Source: Xanthomarina sp035306605
Lineage (GTDB): Bacteria; Bacteroidota; Bacteroidia; Flavobacteriales; Flavobacteriaceae
Length of the DNA: 64,000 nt
Reading direction: 5' to 3' (one strand)
NCBI GenBank assembly: GCA_035306605.1
Contig: DATGNR010000029.1
The number at the start of each line of letters is the position of its first letter. Position 1 is the stretch's first letter. This document shows, piece after piece, positions 17,758 to 26,150 of the stretch. The notes beneath the pieces were generated by a model, which made no database searches, had not been told where the DNA came from, and saw nothing but the letters and a program-made list of their open reading frames with translations. The position numbers and the translations under genes are program-made.

Positions 17758-18451
17758 ACTGAGAGGCTCTAACTTGTTCAACTTTTACATCTTCCATAAT
17801 AAGTCCATCTCTCAAACGTACAATACGTTTACACATTTGTGCTATGTCTTCTTCGTGAGTTACAATAAGAATAGTTTTTCCCTCATCGTTCAATTGCTGG
17901 ATAAACTCCATAATTTCGTACGATGTTTTTGTATCTAATGCTCCAGTAGGCTCATCAGCCAATAGTAGTTTTGGGTTTGCAGCTAAAGCCCTAGCTATAG
18001 CAACACGTTGTTTTTGTCCACCTGACAACTCATTAGGCAAATGATTAGCCCATGGCTCTAGCCCCACTTTGCCCAAATGAAACAAAGCCAATTCTTGCCT
18101 TTCCTGACGTTTCATTCCTTGGTAGTACAAAGGCAAGGCAACGTTATCTAATGCGTTTTTATAGTTTATTAAGTTAAAGGATTGGAAGATAAATCCGAGA
18201 AATTTATTCCTATAAATAGCGGCTTTTTTCTCTGTTAAGTTTTTAATAGGAACGCCATCTAGAATGTACTCGCCTTCATCTGCTTCGTCTAACATGCCTA
18301 TAATATTAAGTAAGGTAGACTTTCCAGAACCCGAAGACCCCATTATTGCAACCATCTCGCCATCTTCTACAGAAAGATCGATACCTTTTAATACATGTAA
18401 ACTTGAATCTCCTATGGGATAGGATTTATGAAGTTTTTTAATGTTTAACAT
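17750..18451 (-). CDS. ABC transporter ATP-binding protein (MacB/LolD type)
   Basis: Nucleotide-binding subunit that powers the two MacB-type permeases, 233 aa, cytoplasmic face of the inner membrane. Walker A is GSSGSGKST (about residues 38-46), the signature LSGGQKQR and the Walker B segment LLLADEPTGALD follow in order, and the family loop GFIFQSFNLI is present. It heads a five-gene exporter operon (ATPase, permease, permease, adaptor, TolC) with tsaB at the end. Family members export macrolides, peptides or lipoproteins; the substrate here cannot be told. Confidence 0.95.
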   Translation of the reverse strand: MLNIKKLHKSYPIGDSSLHVLKGIDLSVEDGEMVAIMGSSGSGKSTLLNIIGMLDEADEGEYILDGVPIKNLTEKKAAIYRNKFLGFIFQSFNLINYKNALDNVALPLYYQGMKRQERQELALFHLGKVGLEPWANHLPNELSGGQKQRVAIARALAANPKLLLADEPTGALDTKTSYEIMEFIQQLNDEGKTILIVTHEEDIAQMCKRIVRLRDGLIMEDVKVEQVRASQYV

Positions 18452-18517
18452 ATTTATTAGTTGTTGGTTAAAGTAGCATTCTATTAGTAAGACTATATAT
18501 CAGCTTATTTGTTACAA

Positions 18518-18525
18518 CAAAACTA
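18518..18525 (-). promoter_or_regulatory. Candidate -7 element for the exporter operon
   Basis: On the minus strand TAGTTTTG matches TAnnTTTG, 66 bases before the ATPase start, suggesting the exporter operon is transcribed separately from the oxidase assembly genes upstream. Confidence 0.45.
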
Positions 18526-18539
18526 ATTATATTTTAAAG

Positions 18540-18761
18540 CTAGTTTTTTTTTGAGTTGTTAAACTTTCTGTAAATAAAAAAACCGATTCCAGCTATAAGA
18601 ATATATGGTACAGCCATTAAATAAACAATTCCATCGTTAATGCCTTTAGCTATGTCTTGACTTTCTCCGGTTTCTAATACTGCACGACACATAGCACATT
18701 GGGCATTTGCATCAATAAGAAATATAAAGGAAAAGAAAAGAAAGAGAATAATGCGTTTCAT
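18540..18761 (-). CDS. Small CxxC membrane protein of the oxidase assembly locus
   Basis: Protein of 73 aa with a signal-like N-terminus (ending DANAQ), then CAMC at about residues 22-25, a short soluble stretch and one C-terminal helix (about 48-66) with a basic tail. I recall similar small proteins next to cytochrome oxidase genes in other Bacteroidetes, but no function is known. The pair of cysteines facing the periplasm beside SCO and DUF420 genes would suit copper handling or thiol exchange; this is inference from context only. Confidence 0.75.
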   Translation of the reverse strand: MKRIILFLFFSFIFLIDANAQCAMCRAVLETGESQDIAKGINDGIVYLMAVPYILIAGIGFFIYRKFNNSKKN

Positions 18762-18840
18762 TTGGTTTTATTTATTTGTAATGTGTAAAATGCTATAATA
18801 ATTCCTTTTTAAGGATTAACGAATCGTTGTAATTTAAAAA

Positions 18841-19386
18841 TTAAACGTAATAAGGTGAAATCATAAGATAAACAATTACTCCCGAAACAGCAACATATAG
18901 CCATAAAGGAAATGTGATTCGGGCAATTTTCTTATGTCTTTCAAAACTTCCAGCCAACCCTCTAACAAAAGTTATTAAAACAAAAGGAATGATAACAATT
19001 GATAACAAGATGTGCGTTATTAAAATAAAATAATATACATATTTAATAGTTCCTTCTCCCCCAAATTTAGTGGAGTCGCTAGTCATATGATAAGCCACAT
19101 ATAATACCAAAAATATAACTGAACAACCAACGGCTGTTTTCATTAAGTTTTCATGAAGCACTACCTTCTTGTTTTTAATAGCAATAAATGCAACAATTAA
19201 GAATACAGCAGTTAAACCGTTAATAGTTGCATAAATTGGCGGTAAAAAGGTTAATGGCTCTACGTCGAAGCCCATATCTCTTAAATTAACACCAAACAAA
19301 ACAGCTACAACCAAAGGAATAGTAATGGATAAAACAAGAATCCATTTGTTGTATTTCTTTTCTTTTTCTAAAGCGTCGTTATTCAT
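18841..19386 (-). CDS. DUF420 family membrane protein
   Basis: Integral membrane protein, 181 aa, with five predicted helices (about residues 15-33, 45-66, 80-102, 117-141, 157-178). The DUF420 family is widespread beside cytochrome c oxidase genes and resembles CtaM-like assembly factors. Conserved family features here include HENLMKTAV, the AYHMTSDSTKFGG loop and ITHILLS. The biochemical role is not established. It overlaps the SCO gene by 8 bases, indicating coupled expression with this oxidase assembly factor. Confidence 0.9.
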   Translation of the reverse strand: MNNDALEKEKKYNKWILVLSITIPLVVAVLFGVNLRDMGFDVEPLTFLPPIYATINGLTAVFLIVAFIAIKNKKVVLHENLMKTAVGCSVIFLVLYVAYHMTSDSTKFGGEGTIKYVYYFILITHILLSIVIIPFVLITFVRGLAGSFERHKKIARITFPLWLYVAVSGVIVYLMISPYYV

Positions 19387-20122
19387 TTAATAATTTTTTA
19401 ATATCTTCCTTAAGCATGGATATTTGTTCTTCTTGACCATATTCATCAGTTTTTTCTGCCTCAGAAACAATCCCATTATAATAAATTATAGGGTTCCCAT
19501 TTAATACTCTGGATCTAATAAAACCATTTCTATCGATTAGAGCAAAGTTACCAGAATGCTCAAAACCTCCTTCGGCTTCCTCGTCTTGTGCTGTATAAAG
19601 ATTAAAGCCTTCATTGGACAACTTATAAATATCTTCTTTTTTACCTGTTAGCAAATGCCAATTAGGGTTTGTAATTCCGTATTGACTAGCATAATCTTTT
19701 AACACCTCTATAGTGTCGAATTCTGGATTTATAGAAAAGGATGCTACTCCAAAATCAGGATTACCTTTAAAGGCTTCTTGGATTTCAACTAAGTTCCTAT
19801 TCATTTTTGGACATATGGAAGGGCAAGTTGTAAAGAAAAATTCCACAACATACACTTTTCCTAAATAGTCTTTATTCGTGATAGTTTCACCATTTTGGTT
19901 TGTAAATGAAAAATCTGGAACTTTTCTAGCTTCACCATTAATTTCTAGAAAAACCAATTCACTATTATCTTTAAAGTTATTGTCTTGACCTTGACTCATT
20001 CTATCAATCCTAGTAATATCTTTGTTTTTTATTCTGTCGACAATTCTTGGAACAAAAATAATTCCAAACACCAAGATAATAAAGGCCATACCTATGTATG
20101 AATAATTTGTTTTATTGCTCAT
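19379..20122 (-). CDS. SCO family copper chaperone for cytochrome oxidase
   Basis: Thioredoxin-fold protein (247 aa) that delivers copper to, or reduces, the CuA site of subunit II; anchored to the inner membrane by one N-terminal helix (about residues 8-26) with the domain in the periplasm. The metal ligands are present: Cys100 and Cys104 in CPSICP, and His189 in FEHSGNFALID. The gene sits between DUF420 (8-base overlap) and a cysteine-less protein of similar layout (2-base gap). The subunit II it would serve is encoded at 42.4-43.5 kb. Confidence 0.94.
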   Translation of the reverse strand: MSNKTNYSYIGMAFIILVFGIIFVPRIVDRIKNKDITRIDRMSQGQDNNFKDNSELVFLEINGEARKVPDFSFTNQNGETITNKDYLGKVYVVEFFFTTCPSICPKMNRNLVEIQEAFKGNPDFGVASFSINPEFDTIEVLKDYASQYGITNPNWHLLTGKKEDIYKLSNEGFNLYTAQDEEAEGGFEHSGNFALIDRNGFIRSRVLNGNPIIYYNGIVSEAEKTDEYGQEEQISMLKEDIKKLLNE

Positions 20123-20124
20123 GA

Positions 20125-20835
20125 TTATTTAATTAAATCGTTAGCTCGTCTTGTGGACGAGTTGAAATTTCCTTTTCTTCTTTCTCTATATTCTTGAAAT
20201 AGCACACGTAAATCGTCTGCACTCATTTTGTTTTTTATTTCTGATACCTCTATGCTATTATAAGAGTATAAAGGGTAAACAGCATTGTTTTTTTCTATTT
20301 CTTTATCAGTCCTATCATCAAGTCTACCTCGTTGATTCAAATCCTTATCAACAATAAAAACCTGATGAGTAGCTAGGTCCTTATCTAAAGCTTCTTTAGA
20401 TTTTAAACTATTAAAAAGATGTTTAATATCTGCTTCTTCGCCGTAAACAAAATGCCAAAACTTTAGATCTTCATGAGATTTAATTTCCTTTTTAAGTAAA
20501 TCGATATGAGTTTCAGCACCATGAGGTAGGATAATAATTACTTGAAAATTCTTAAATCCTTTAAACTTATTATAGACCAACTCTTTTAAGTTTGAAGCAG
20601 ATATAACGTTATCCATTGGATTCTTTCCTAAAAAACCTAAAACAGAAATATGATCAATTAACACAACCTCCTTTCCTTCTTCTGCAGTAAAATTATTTAA
20701 TTCTGCAACACCTTCATGAACCACGTTCAATGGGCTGTAATTGTGTTTAGCTGGGAACAACATCAATAAAAATATCACCGGAAGGAAGAATAATATTCCA
20801 AGTGTAGTATAACGTATTATTAATTTTTTCTTCAT
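20125..20835 (-). CDS. Membrane-anchored protein, possibly a cysteine-less SCO-like fold
   Basis: Protein of 236 aa with one N-terminal membrane anchor (about residues 7-27) and a soluble, probably periplasmic domain. I recognise no named family with certainty. The order of hydrophobic strands (VVLIDHISVLGFLG, then FQVIIILPHG, then HQVFIVDKDLNQRGR) resembles the SCO/thioredoxin layout, but the protein contains no cysteine at all, so it could not bind copper the SCO way. The C-terminus is Arg/Lys-rich. It lies 2 bases upstream of the true SCO gene and is almost certainly co-transcribed with it. An oxidase assembly role is inferred from position. Confidence 0.8.
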   Translation of the reverse strand: MKKKLIIRYTTLGILFFLPVIFLLMLFPAKHNYSPLNVVHEGVAELNNFTAEEGKEVVLIDHISVLGFLGKNPMDNVISASNLKELVYNKFKGFKNFQVIIILPHGAETHIDLLKKEIKSHEDLKFWHFVYGEEADIKHLFNSLKSKEALDKDLATHQVFIVDKDLNQRGRLDDRTDKEIEKNNAVYPLYSYNSIEVSEIKNKMSADDLRVLFQEYRERRKGNFNSSTRRANDLIK

Positions 20836-20904
20836 TTAAATAAGGCTTGAAAATGTTTTAAAACAATTAAAAATCATTTTCAATTTTAGTATTACAAAAA
20901 TAAA

Positions 20905-20930
20905 AAAAGACGGTCTAATAACCGTCTTTT
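20905..20930 (-). terminator. Terminator after the COX subunit IV gene
   Basis: AAAAGACGGT and ACCGTCTTTT form a 10-bp stem with a 6-base loop; on the minus strand it is followed by seven T. It separates the oxidase subunit operon from the SCO/DUF420 assembly genes. Confidence 0.88.
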
Positions 20931-20958
20931 TATATCTATTTAACTATTATAAGTTATT

Positions 20959-21342
20959 TTAAAAATCGTGCTTAACGAAACCGTTTGAGAAAACTTCTCC
21001 AACGTAATCTCCTTCTTGAAGGATTATAAAAATGATATAACAAATCAAGAATACTCCAGTCCAAACCACCATACGTCTTAAGCTTGCAACTTCATCTCTC
21101 ATGTGCATAAAATCCCAAGTAATATAATAAGCTTTTACTATGGTTAGGATAATGAAAATCCAATTTAAGAGTTTCATTCCTATAAAATGACTGTTAAGAA
21201 CTTCAGGTTTATAGATACCTAAAATAACTTCAATTGCTGTTACTACTGATAATAGGATTAATACCCCCCAAATTTTTTGAGTGTTGGATTTGAATTTAAC
21301 TAATCCTCTAAATATTTCTAATTTATGTGCGTCTCCTGCCAT
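20959..21342 (-). CDS. Cytochrome c oxidase subunit IV family protein
   Basis: Small membrane subunit (127 aa) of the caa3-type oxidase. Three predicted helices lie at about residues 23-42, 54-70 and 88-110, with the family segment IVKAYYITWDFMHMRDE between helices 2 and 3. It is the last gene of the block cyoE, COX III, COX III, COX IV and is closed by a terminator. Subunits I and II are encoded about 20 kb away with the ACIII genes, an arrangement common in this family. Confidence 0.9.
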   Translation of the reverse strand: MAGDAHKLEIFRGLVKFKSNTQKIWGVLILLSVVTAIEVILGIYKPEVLNSHFIGMKLLNWIFIILTIVKAYYITWDFMHMRDEVASLRRMVVWTGVFLICYIIFIILQEGDYVGEVFSNGFVKHDF

Positions 21343-21365
21343 GTCTTTAATATATTATCTAAAAA

Positions 21366-22346
21366 TTATACTAAATAGAAGAATGTAAATACAAACACCC
21401 ATACTAAATCTACAAAGTGCCAATACAATCCTACTTTTTCAACCATTTCATAACTTCTTCTACGCTCGTAAGTTCCTAGAATCACGTTAAAGAATACAAT
21501 AATATTCAACATAACTCCAATCGATACGTGAAATCCGTGGAATCCAGTAATAAAGAAGAAATAGTTTGCAAATAATGGTGGTCCGTATTCGTTATGAACA
21601 AGGTTTGCACCTTCCACAACATCCTTACCTTTTGTTTTTAATTCTTTTAACGACTCGTTTCTAGACAATATAGTTTTATGTCCAGTAGCTGGGTCTGTGT
21701 ATGTTGTTTTTACCAATAAATTTGGATTCGCCTCAAAACCAGCTACCACCTCTTCAAAAGTGTAGCTAGGAAGGTTACTTTCGCTAGTAAACCAAAGACC
21801 ATTTTTATTTAAATGTTGCTCACGCTCTTTTGGCTGTCCTATAGCAAAATCCTTTAATGCTACTCTATTTCCATCGTTATCCACAAAGTGAATAACATTA
21901 CCTCCATGAGTTGTTACAGCACCATAATCTCCTTTAATGAAAGTTGACCACTCCCAAGCTTGAGAACTTAAGAATATAAATCCACCCAGAACGGTTAAGA
22001 ACATATATATTGTTGTTCTTTTCTTGTCTAACTTATGTCCAGAATCTACAGCTAATACCATAGTTACTGATGACATAATTAAAATAAAGGTCATGAATGC
22101 CACGAAAATCATTGGATAATTTCCATGAATAAAAGGAACGTGTGTAAACACATCGTCTGCAATTGGCCAGATTTCTGAAAATTTAAATCTTGAAAATCCG
22201 TATGCTGCTAAAAATCCGGAGAAGGTCAAGGAGTCAGAAGTAATGAAAAACCACATCATCATTTTTCCATAACTTGCTTTTAAAGGATTATTTCCCCCTC
22301 CCCAAGTTTTTTCGTCTGTACCAGTATCTACAACTGTCGTGTTCAT
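21366..22346 (-). CDS. Cytochrome c oxidase subunit III, long form with inserted loop
   Basis: Heme-copper oxidase subunit III, 326 aa. The core helices are recognisable: TM segments at about residues 28-50, 76-100 and 112-130, with the family hallmark FFFITGFHGFHVSIG (about 263-277) before the last helices and WHFVDLVWVFVF at the end. Between TM3 and that motif lies an inserted polar loop of about 115 residues (138-252) that ordinary subunit III proteins do not have. It is followed by COX IV 23 bases on; a shorter subunit III paralogue is 141 bases upstream. Confidence 0.92.
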   Translation of the reverse strand: MNTTVVDTGTDEKTWGGGNNPLKASYGKMMMWFFITSDSLTFSGFLAAYGFSRFKFSEIWPIADDVFTHVPFIHGNYPMIFVAFMTFILIMSSVTMVLAVDSGHKLDKKRTTIYMFLTVLGGFIFLSSQAWEWSTFIKGDYGAVTTHGGNVIHFVDNDGNRVALKDFAIGQPKEREQHLNKNGLWFTSESNLPSYTFEEVVAGFEANPNLLVKTTYTDPATGHKTILSRNESLKELKTKGKDVVEGANLVHNEYGPPLFANYFFFITGFHGFHVSIGVMLNIIVFFNVILGTYERRRSYEMVEKVGLYWHFVDLVWVFVFTFFYLV

Positions 22347-22487
22347 ATTTTCGGTTTAGTATTTATTTAAAAGTTGAACAAAAATAATCAATTTATCTTT
22401 CTAACGAAATTTACACCTCTAAAATTTACGGACTCTAAATAAGCTTCCCTATAGATGTGACGCCATATTGCTAGAAATCAATAGAAT

Positions 22488-23069
22488 TTATCCTATATAA
22501 TAGAAAAACAAAAACAGATATATCCATAGTATATCTATAAAGTGCCAAAACGTTGCAGCCAACTCTAGGCCCAACATTTTAGTTGGCTCATATTTTTGTT
22601 TAAAATGATTATAAATTACTACTAACAAACAAATTATGCCTACTACCACGTGCAAAATATGCACAATAGCAATTAAATAAATATAAGACATAGTAATATT
22701 GCTTGTAGGTCCTGTGAAATTATAACCTAAATCTATAATTTGCTGAAAGCCTAAAAACTGACTTGTTATAAAACCAATTCCAAGAATTAATGTTGTAAAC
22801 AACCAAACCGTAGTAAGCTGTCTATTATTAGCTTTTAATGATCTTTTTGCAAGTATAAAAGTTAAACTACTAATAAGAATAAGTACTGTACTAACAATAA
22901 ATGCGTTTGGCAATTTAAAATCGTGAAGCCAATCTGGTCTGCTGCTGCTAACAACAAAAGCACTTGTCCATCCTGCAAAGGACATAACTAGTGAAATAAT
23001 TCCAAACCAAAGCATCATTTTCTTTGCTCTGCCGTGTTTCTCTTCTAAAGTACCTTGAGTTAAATCCAT
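22488..23069 (-). CDS. Cytochrome c oxidase subunit III, short form
   Basis: Subunit III-like protein of 193 aa with five predicted membrane helices. Family motifs include MSYIYLIAIVHILHVVVGI (about residues 125-143) and the C-terminal WHFIDILWIYLF. It lacks the long polar loop present in its neighbour. Two subunit III genes in series are usual for this locus in flavobacteria; which one associates with the oxidase, or whether both do, is not evident from sequence. It begins 3 bases after cyoE. Confidence 0.92.
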   Translation of the reverse strand: MDLTQGTLEEKHGRAKKMMLWFGIISLVMSFAGWTSAFVVSSSRPDWLHDFKLPNAFIVSTVLILISSLTFILAKRSLKANNRQLTTVWLFTTLILGIGFITSQFLGFQQIIDLGYNFTGPTSNITMSYIYLIAIVHILHVVVGIICLLVVIYNHFKQKYEPTKMLGLELAATFWHFIDILWIYLFLFFYYIG

Positions 23070-23072
23070 GAT

Positions 23073-24008
23073 TTATCTAATAAACTTATCTATTACGTAA
23101 ACTATTTGCAACAATGTTATGTATATAACACTCGCCATCATAAGATGTCGTGCTGCTAAAACAGTCATCTTTTTATATAATTGAACTGCATAATGCAGCA
23201 TACCTAATCCTAATAAAAACACTATAATTGCTGAAATTGGAGTTAAATACAATCTTCCTGTAAATCCAAATGCTGGAACTATTGAAACTAAAATAGTCCA
23301 AATAGTATACATTATAGTTTGCACTGCCGTTCCCTTATCTTGTTTTCCGGTAGGCAACATAAAGAAGCCTCCCTTTTTATAATCATCATACAAGAACCAT
23401 CCTATAGCCCAAAAGTGTGGGAATTGCCAAAAAAACTGAACAGCAAATAAGGTTCCCGGTTCAATTCCAAATTCGTTTGTAGCTGCTACCCAACCTAACA
23501 TAAAAGGAATAGCTCCTGGAATGGCACCAACAAAAACAGAAAGTGGCGTTTTGGTTTTTAATGGTGTGTAAGCGCAGGTATAAAGAAATATTGAAATAGC
23601 TCCAAACATTGCTGTTTTTGGATTGATGCTATACAAAATTGAAAGACCCAAAATTGTAAACAAAGTAGCTATTACAAAAGCAGAAGTTACAGACATACGT
23701 CCTCCAGGAATCGGTCTATTTTTAGTCCGATCCATTAAGGCATCTAAATCCTTTTCTATAATTTGATTGAATGCATTTGAAGCACCAACCATAAAGTATC
23801 CGCCAAATGCCAAAAGAAGTAAGGTGGTGTAATCTACGATTTCAACACCTAAAAGATAACCGGCCAAAGAAGAAAAGACCACACTAACCGACAACCGGAT
23901 TTTAGTGATTTCCTTAAAATCTGAAACCAAAGAATATTTAACTGATGAAGTGACTGTTTGTCCCAATGTAATTAATGCTTTGCCTGAGGCTTTATATTGC
24001 ATTTGCAA
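23073..24008 (-). CDS. cyoE: Protoheme IX farnesyltransferase (heme O synthase)
   Basis: Transfers a farnesyl group to heme b to make heme O, precursor of heme A for the oxidase; integral membrane UbiA-superfamily prenyltransferase, 311 aa with about nine helices. The first Asp-rich motif is NQIIEKDLDALMDRTKNRP (about residues 81-99), with FLYDDYKKGGFFMLP in the second conserved loop. It lies 21 bases after the RemB-like gene and 3 bases before COX III, so it is probably transcribed with both. No heme A synthase (CtaA) gene is in this window. Confidence 0.95.
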   Translation of the reverse strand: MQMQYKASGKALITLGQTVTSSVKYSLVSDFKEITKIRLSVSVVFSSLAGYLLGVEIVDYTTLLLLAFGGYFMVGASNAFNQIIEKDLDALMDRTKNRPIPGGRMSVTSAFVIATLFTILGLSILYSINPKTAMFGAISIFLYTCAYTPLKTKTPLSVFVGAIPGAIPFMLGWVAATNEFGIEPGTLFAVQFFWQFPHFWAIGWFLYDDYKKGGFFMLPTGKQDKGTAVQTIMYTIWTILVSIVPAFGFTGRLYLTPISAIIVFLLGLGMLHYAVQLYKKMTVLAARHLMMASVIYITLLQIVYVIDKFIR

Positions 24009-24029
24009 AGATACTTTGAAAAGTTAATT

Positions 24030-26150
24030 CTACAAATCAAAATACCAATTAAATAGGTCTGTTCTAATTCCTACATTAAACCAAAGCGTGTTACTACTAA
24101 ATGTATTGAGAGTTTGAGCTTCAGGATTAAAATCTCTAAAGGTTACATCAGTAAAAATCTTTAAATTGGTAGCTGGATTAATTACATAACCAACTTGCAG
24201 GTTAGCAAAAAAGGTTGAGGTTTTATTTCCTTGCCCCACTACTATTCCCGAGTCATAAGGTCTTTCGTTATAATTTCGGTATATATCTGCTCCATAAGTA
24301 TAGTTATCTGTACCATCATTAAAATCAAACCCTCTCGTTCCAAGAACCATTTGAGCGTTTCCAAACCAACGGTTATAATGATAGCGCCCAATTAGCACAA
24401 ATTCGCTAAAATTAGCTCCCCAAAGATGCGCCATAGATTGGTTACTGTGGCCATAGTTCAACACTACGGTATTATGAGAGTAGGTATATGGCCGCACCCT
24501 ATTATATTCCGTTTGAAGCATGAGGTTTTTTACTTTGAAAGCATTGTAATACTTAAAGCCCAATTGGTATCCGTATTTGTTTTTCCAACTTTTTTCTCCG
24601 CCGGTCATATGGCTTAATGAAAACTCGTCTAAGATAAACTGTCCATAAATGTTCATGTTATCGTTTAGCTTATATTTCCCAGACATACCAAGAAGCGCAT
24701 TACCTGCCCCTTGACCAGTTTCAAACTCAATAGCTCTAAAAAATACAATTGGATTTAAATAATTTATATCAAATCCTCTGTTATTAGCATTGTTCCAAAT
24801 AACTGATTCGAAAAGTCCAACATTCAATCTTTTTGAAACATTCCAACTTAAAAAATGAGTTGCCATATATTTCGTAAAATAGGCACCATCTTCTTTAACT
24901 TCAGGTCTTACATCTCTAAGCCAAGTCCAAGTACTTGTATATTTTATTTTCCAAAATGTAGTGTTTAGCTTTAAAAATGGATGAGGAGTAGCTACATCAC
25001 TAATAAATAAGGAACGGTATCCATCACCAATAAAGTTTTTACCATGACCAAACTGCACATTCAAAAACTTATATGGTGTATATGACAAGTAAGCTTCTGC
25101 TACAGGATAATCATATCCTCCTTCTTTAAATGCTTTAGCAATTCCTCGTCCAGGAATTATAGCTGCTTCGTCTGCTCCTTTAATCGATACCGCATATTGA
25201 TTAAAATACTGTGCAAAGCGACCTTGACTTTCAAAAACTGAAGTATAAAAACTGAATTTCTTTCCAAATCCTCCTTGTATATTGATTCCTCTTGTATTAT
25301 TATAGGTGCTTGAAAAATCAGCATCGGTATCCTTACCTACCTGAAAATCAAAAATAGGATCGATTGTAAACCAATAATCTTGACCTTCTACTCTTACTAA
25401 CCTTTCGTTCCAAAGCTTTCTTCCCGAAAAGCTACGTGTATCTTTTGCTAGCGTATCAATTGCTTCTTGAAAATCGTAGTAAGGCGCAACATCTTCATAT
25501 AAATAAGGCTTAGAAGCTGTGTGACTATTCGTACCAACTAGATTTACACTTCTATCAAATTTGGAATAAGCGCTATGAGTAAACGGAATATTTAATTGAC
25601 TTGTGTATTCTTTGTTTGAAAATGGAACCAGCTTAGCATTCACACTATCATATTCTTTTTTAGCCGCATTTTCTAATTCAGTTAATTCGGAATCAAAATC
25701 AGGGTCCTTATCCTTGGACAAATCTTCTGTAGCCACAGCTTGATTAACCAATGGAATTTTAATGGCTATAGAATATTGTTTATAGGTTGGTTTCCCATTA
25801 TAAGTCCCTGGCTGAATTTTAGGAAGCTCTTTAAAAACACGTTTAGCCTCATCCTTTAATCCTTGGTAGGTTGCATCTACATAAATAACTCGAAACTCAC
25901 CTTCTTTATCAACCTCAAAAAGCACCACTACATTGCCAGTATACTTTTCATCACTCACCTCCTGAGGTACTTGGAAATTTTCAAAAACATGAGTAAAGAC
26001 TTGGTTGTCAAAACATTTTTGTAGAAGCTCAACATCTATATTTTCGCATTCCGAAAACACAGGGGGTTTCTCGTATAAAAACTTATTTTGTGCGTAACTA
26101 TATATTTGAAAAAACAGAAAAACAATTACGAAGAACTTCTTCATATTCAT
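24030..26150 (-). CDS. remB: RemB-like gliding motility outer-membrane protein with N-terminal TonB-C-like domain
   Basis: Protein of 706 aa with a signal peptide (about residues 1-20). Residues 30-135 clearly resemble the TonB C-terminal domain: VFSECE, KCF, then VVVLFEVDKEGEF, LPKIQPGTYNGK and IKIPL, matching the tonB gene next upstream. From about residue 240 to the end come alternating aromatic-rich strands typical of an outer-membrane beta-barrel. Size, layout and position beside cyoE fit what I recall of RemB, a Flavobacterium johnsoniae gliding protein, but the name rests on memory. MNMKK offers two starts (26150 or 26144). It sits 21 bases before cyoE, so it may head the oxidase operon. 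Confidence 0.75.
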   Translation of the reverse strand: MNMKKFFVIVFLFFQIYSYAQNKFLYEKPPVFSECENIDVELLQKCFDNQVFTHVFENFQVPQEVSDEKYTGNVVVLFEVDKEGEFRVIYVDATYQGLKDEAKRVFKELPKIQPGTYNGKPTYKQYSIAIKIPLVNQAVATEDLSKDKDPDFDSELTELENAAKKEYDSVNAKLVPFSNKEYTSQLNIPFTHSAYSKFDRSVNLVGTNSHTASKPYLYEDVAPYYDFQEAIDTLAKDTRSFSGRKLWNERLVRVEGQDYWFTIDPIFDFQVGKDTDADFSSTYNNTRGINIQGGFGKKFSFYTSVFESQGRFAQYFNQYAVSIKGADEAAIIPGRGIAKAFKEGGYDYPVAEAYLSYTPYKFLNVQFGHGKNFIGDGYRSLFISDVATPHPFLKLNTTFWKIKYTSTWTWLRDVRPEVKEDGAYFTKYMATHFLSWNVSKRLNVGLFESVIWNNANNRGFDINYLNPIVFFRAIEFETGQGAGNALLGMSGKYKLNDNMNIYGQFILDEFSLSHMTGGEKSWKNKYGYQLGFKYYNAFKVKNLMLQTEYNRVRPYTYSHNTVVLNYGHSNQSMAHLWGANFSEFVLIGRYHYNRWFGNAQMVLGTRGFDFNDGTDNYTYGADIYRNYNERPYDSGIVVGQGNKTSTFFANLQVGYVINPATNLKIFTDVTFRDFNPEAQTLNTFSSNTLWFNVGIRTDLFNWYFDL

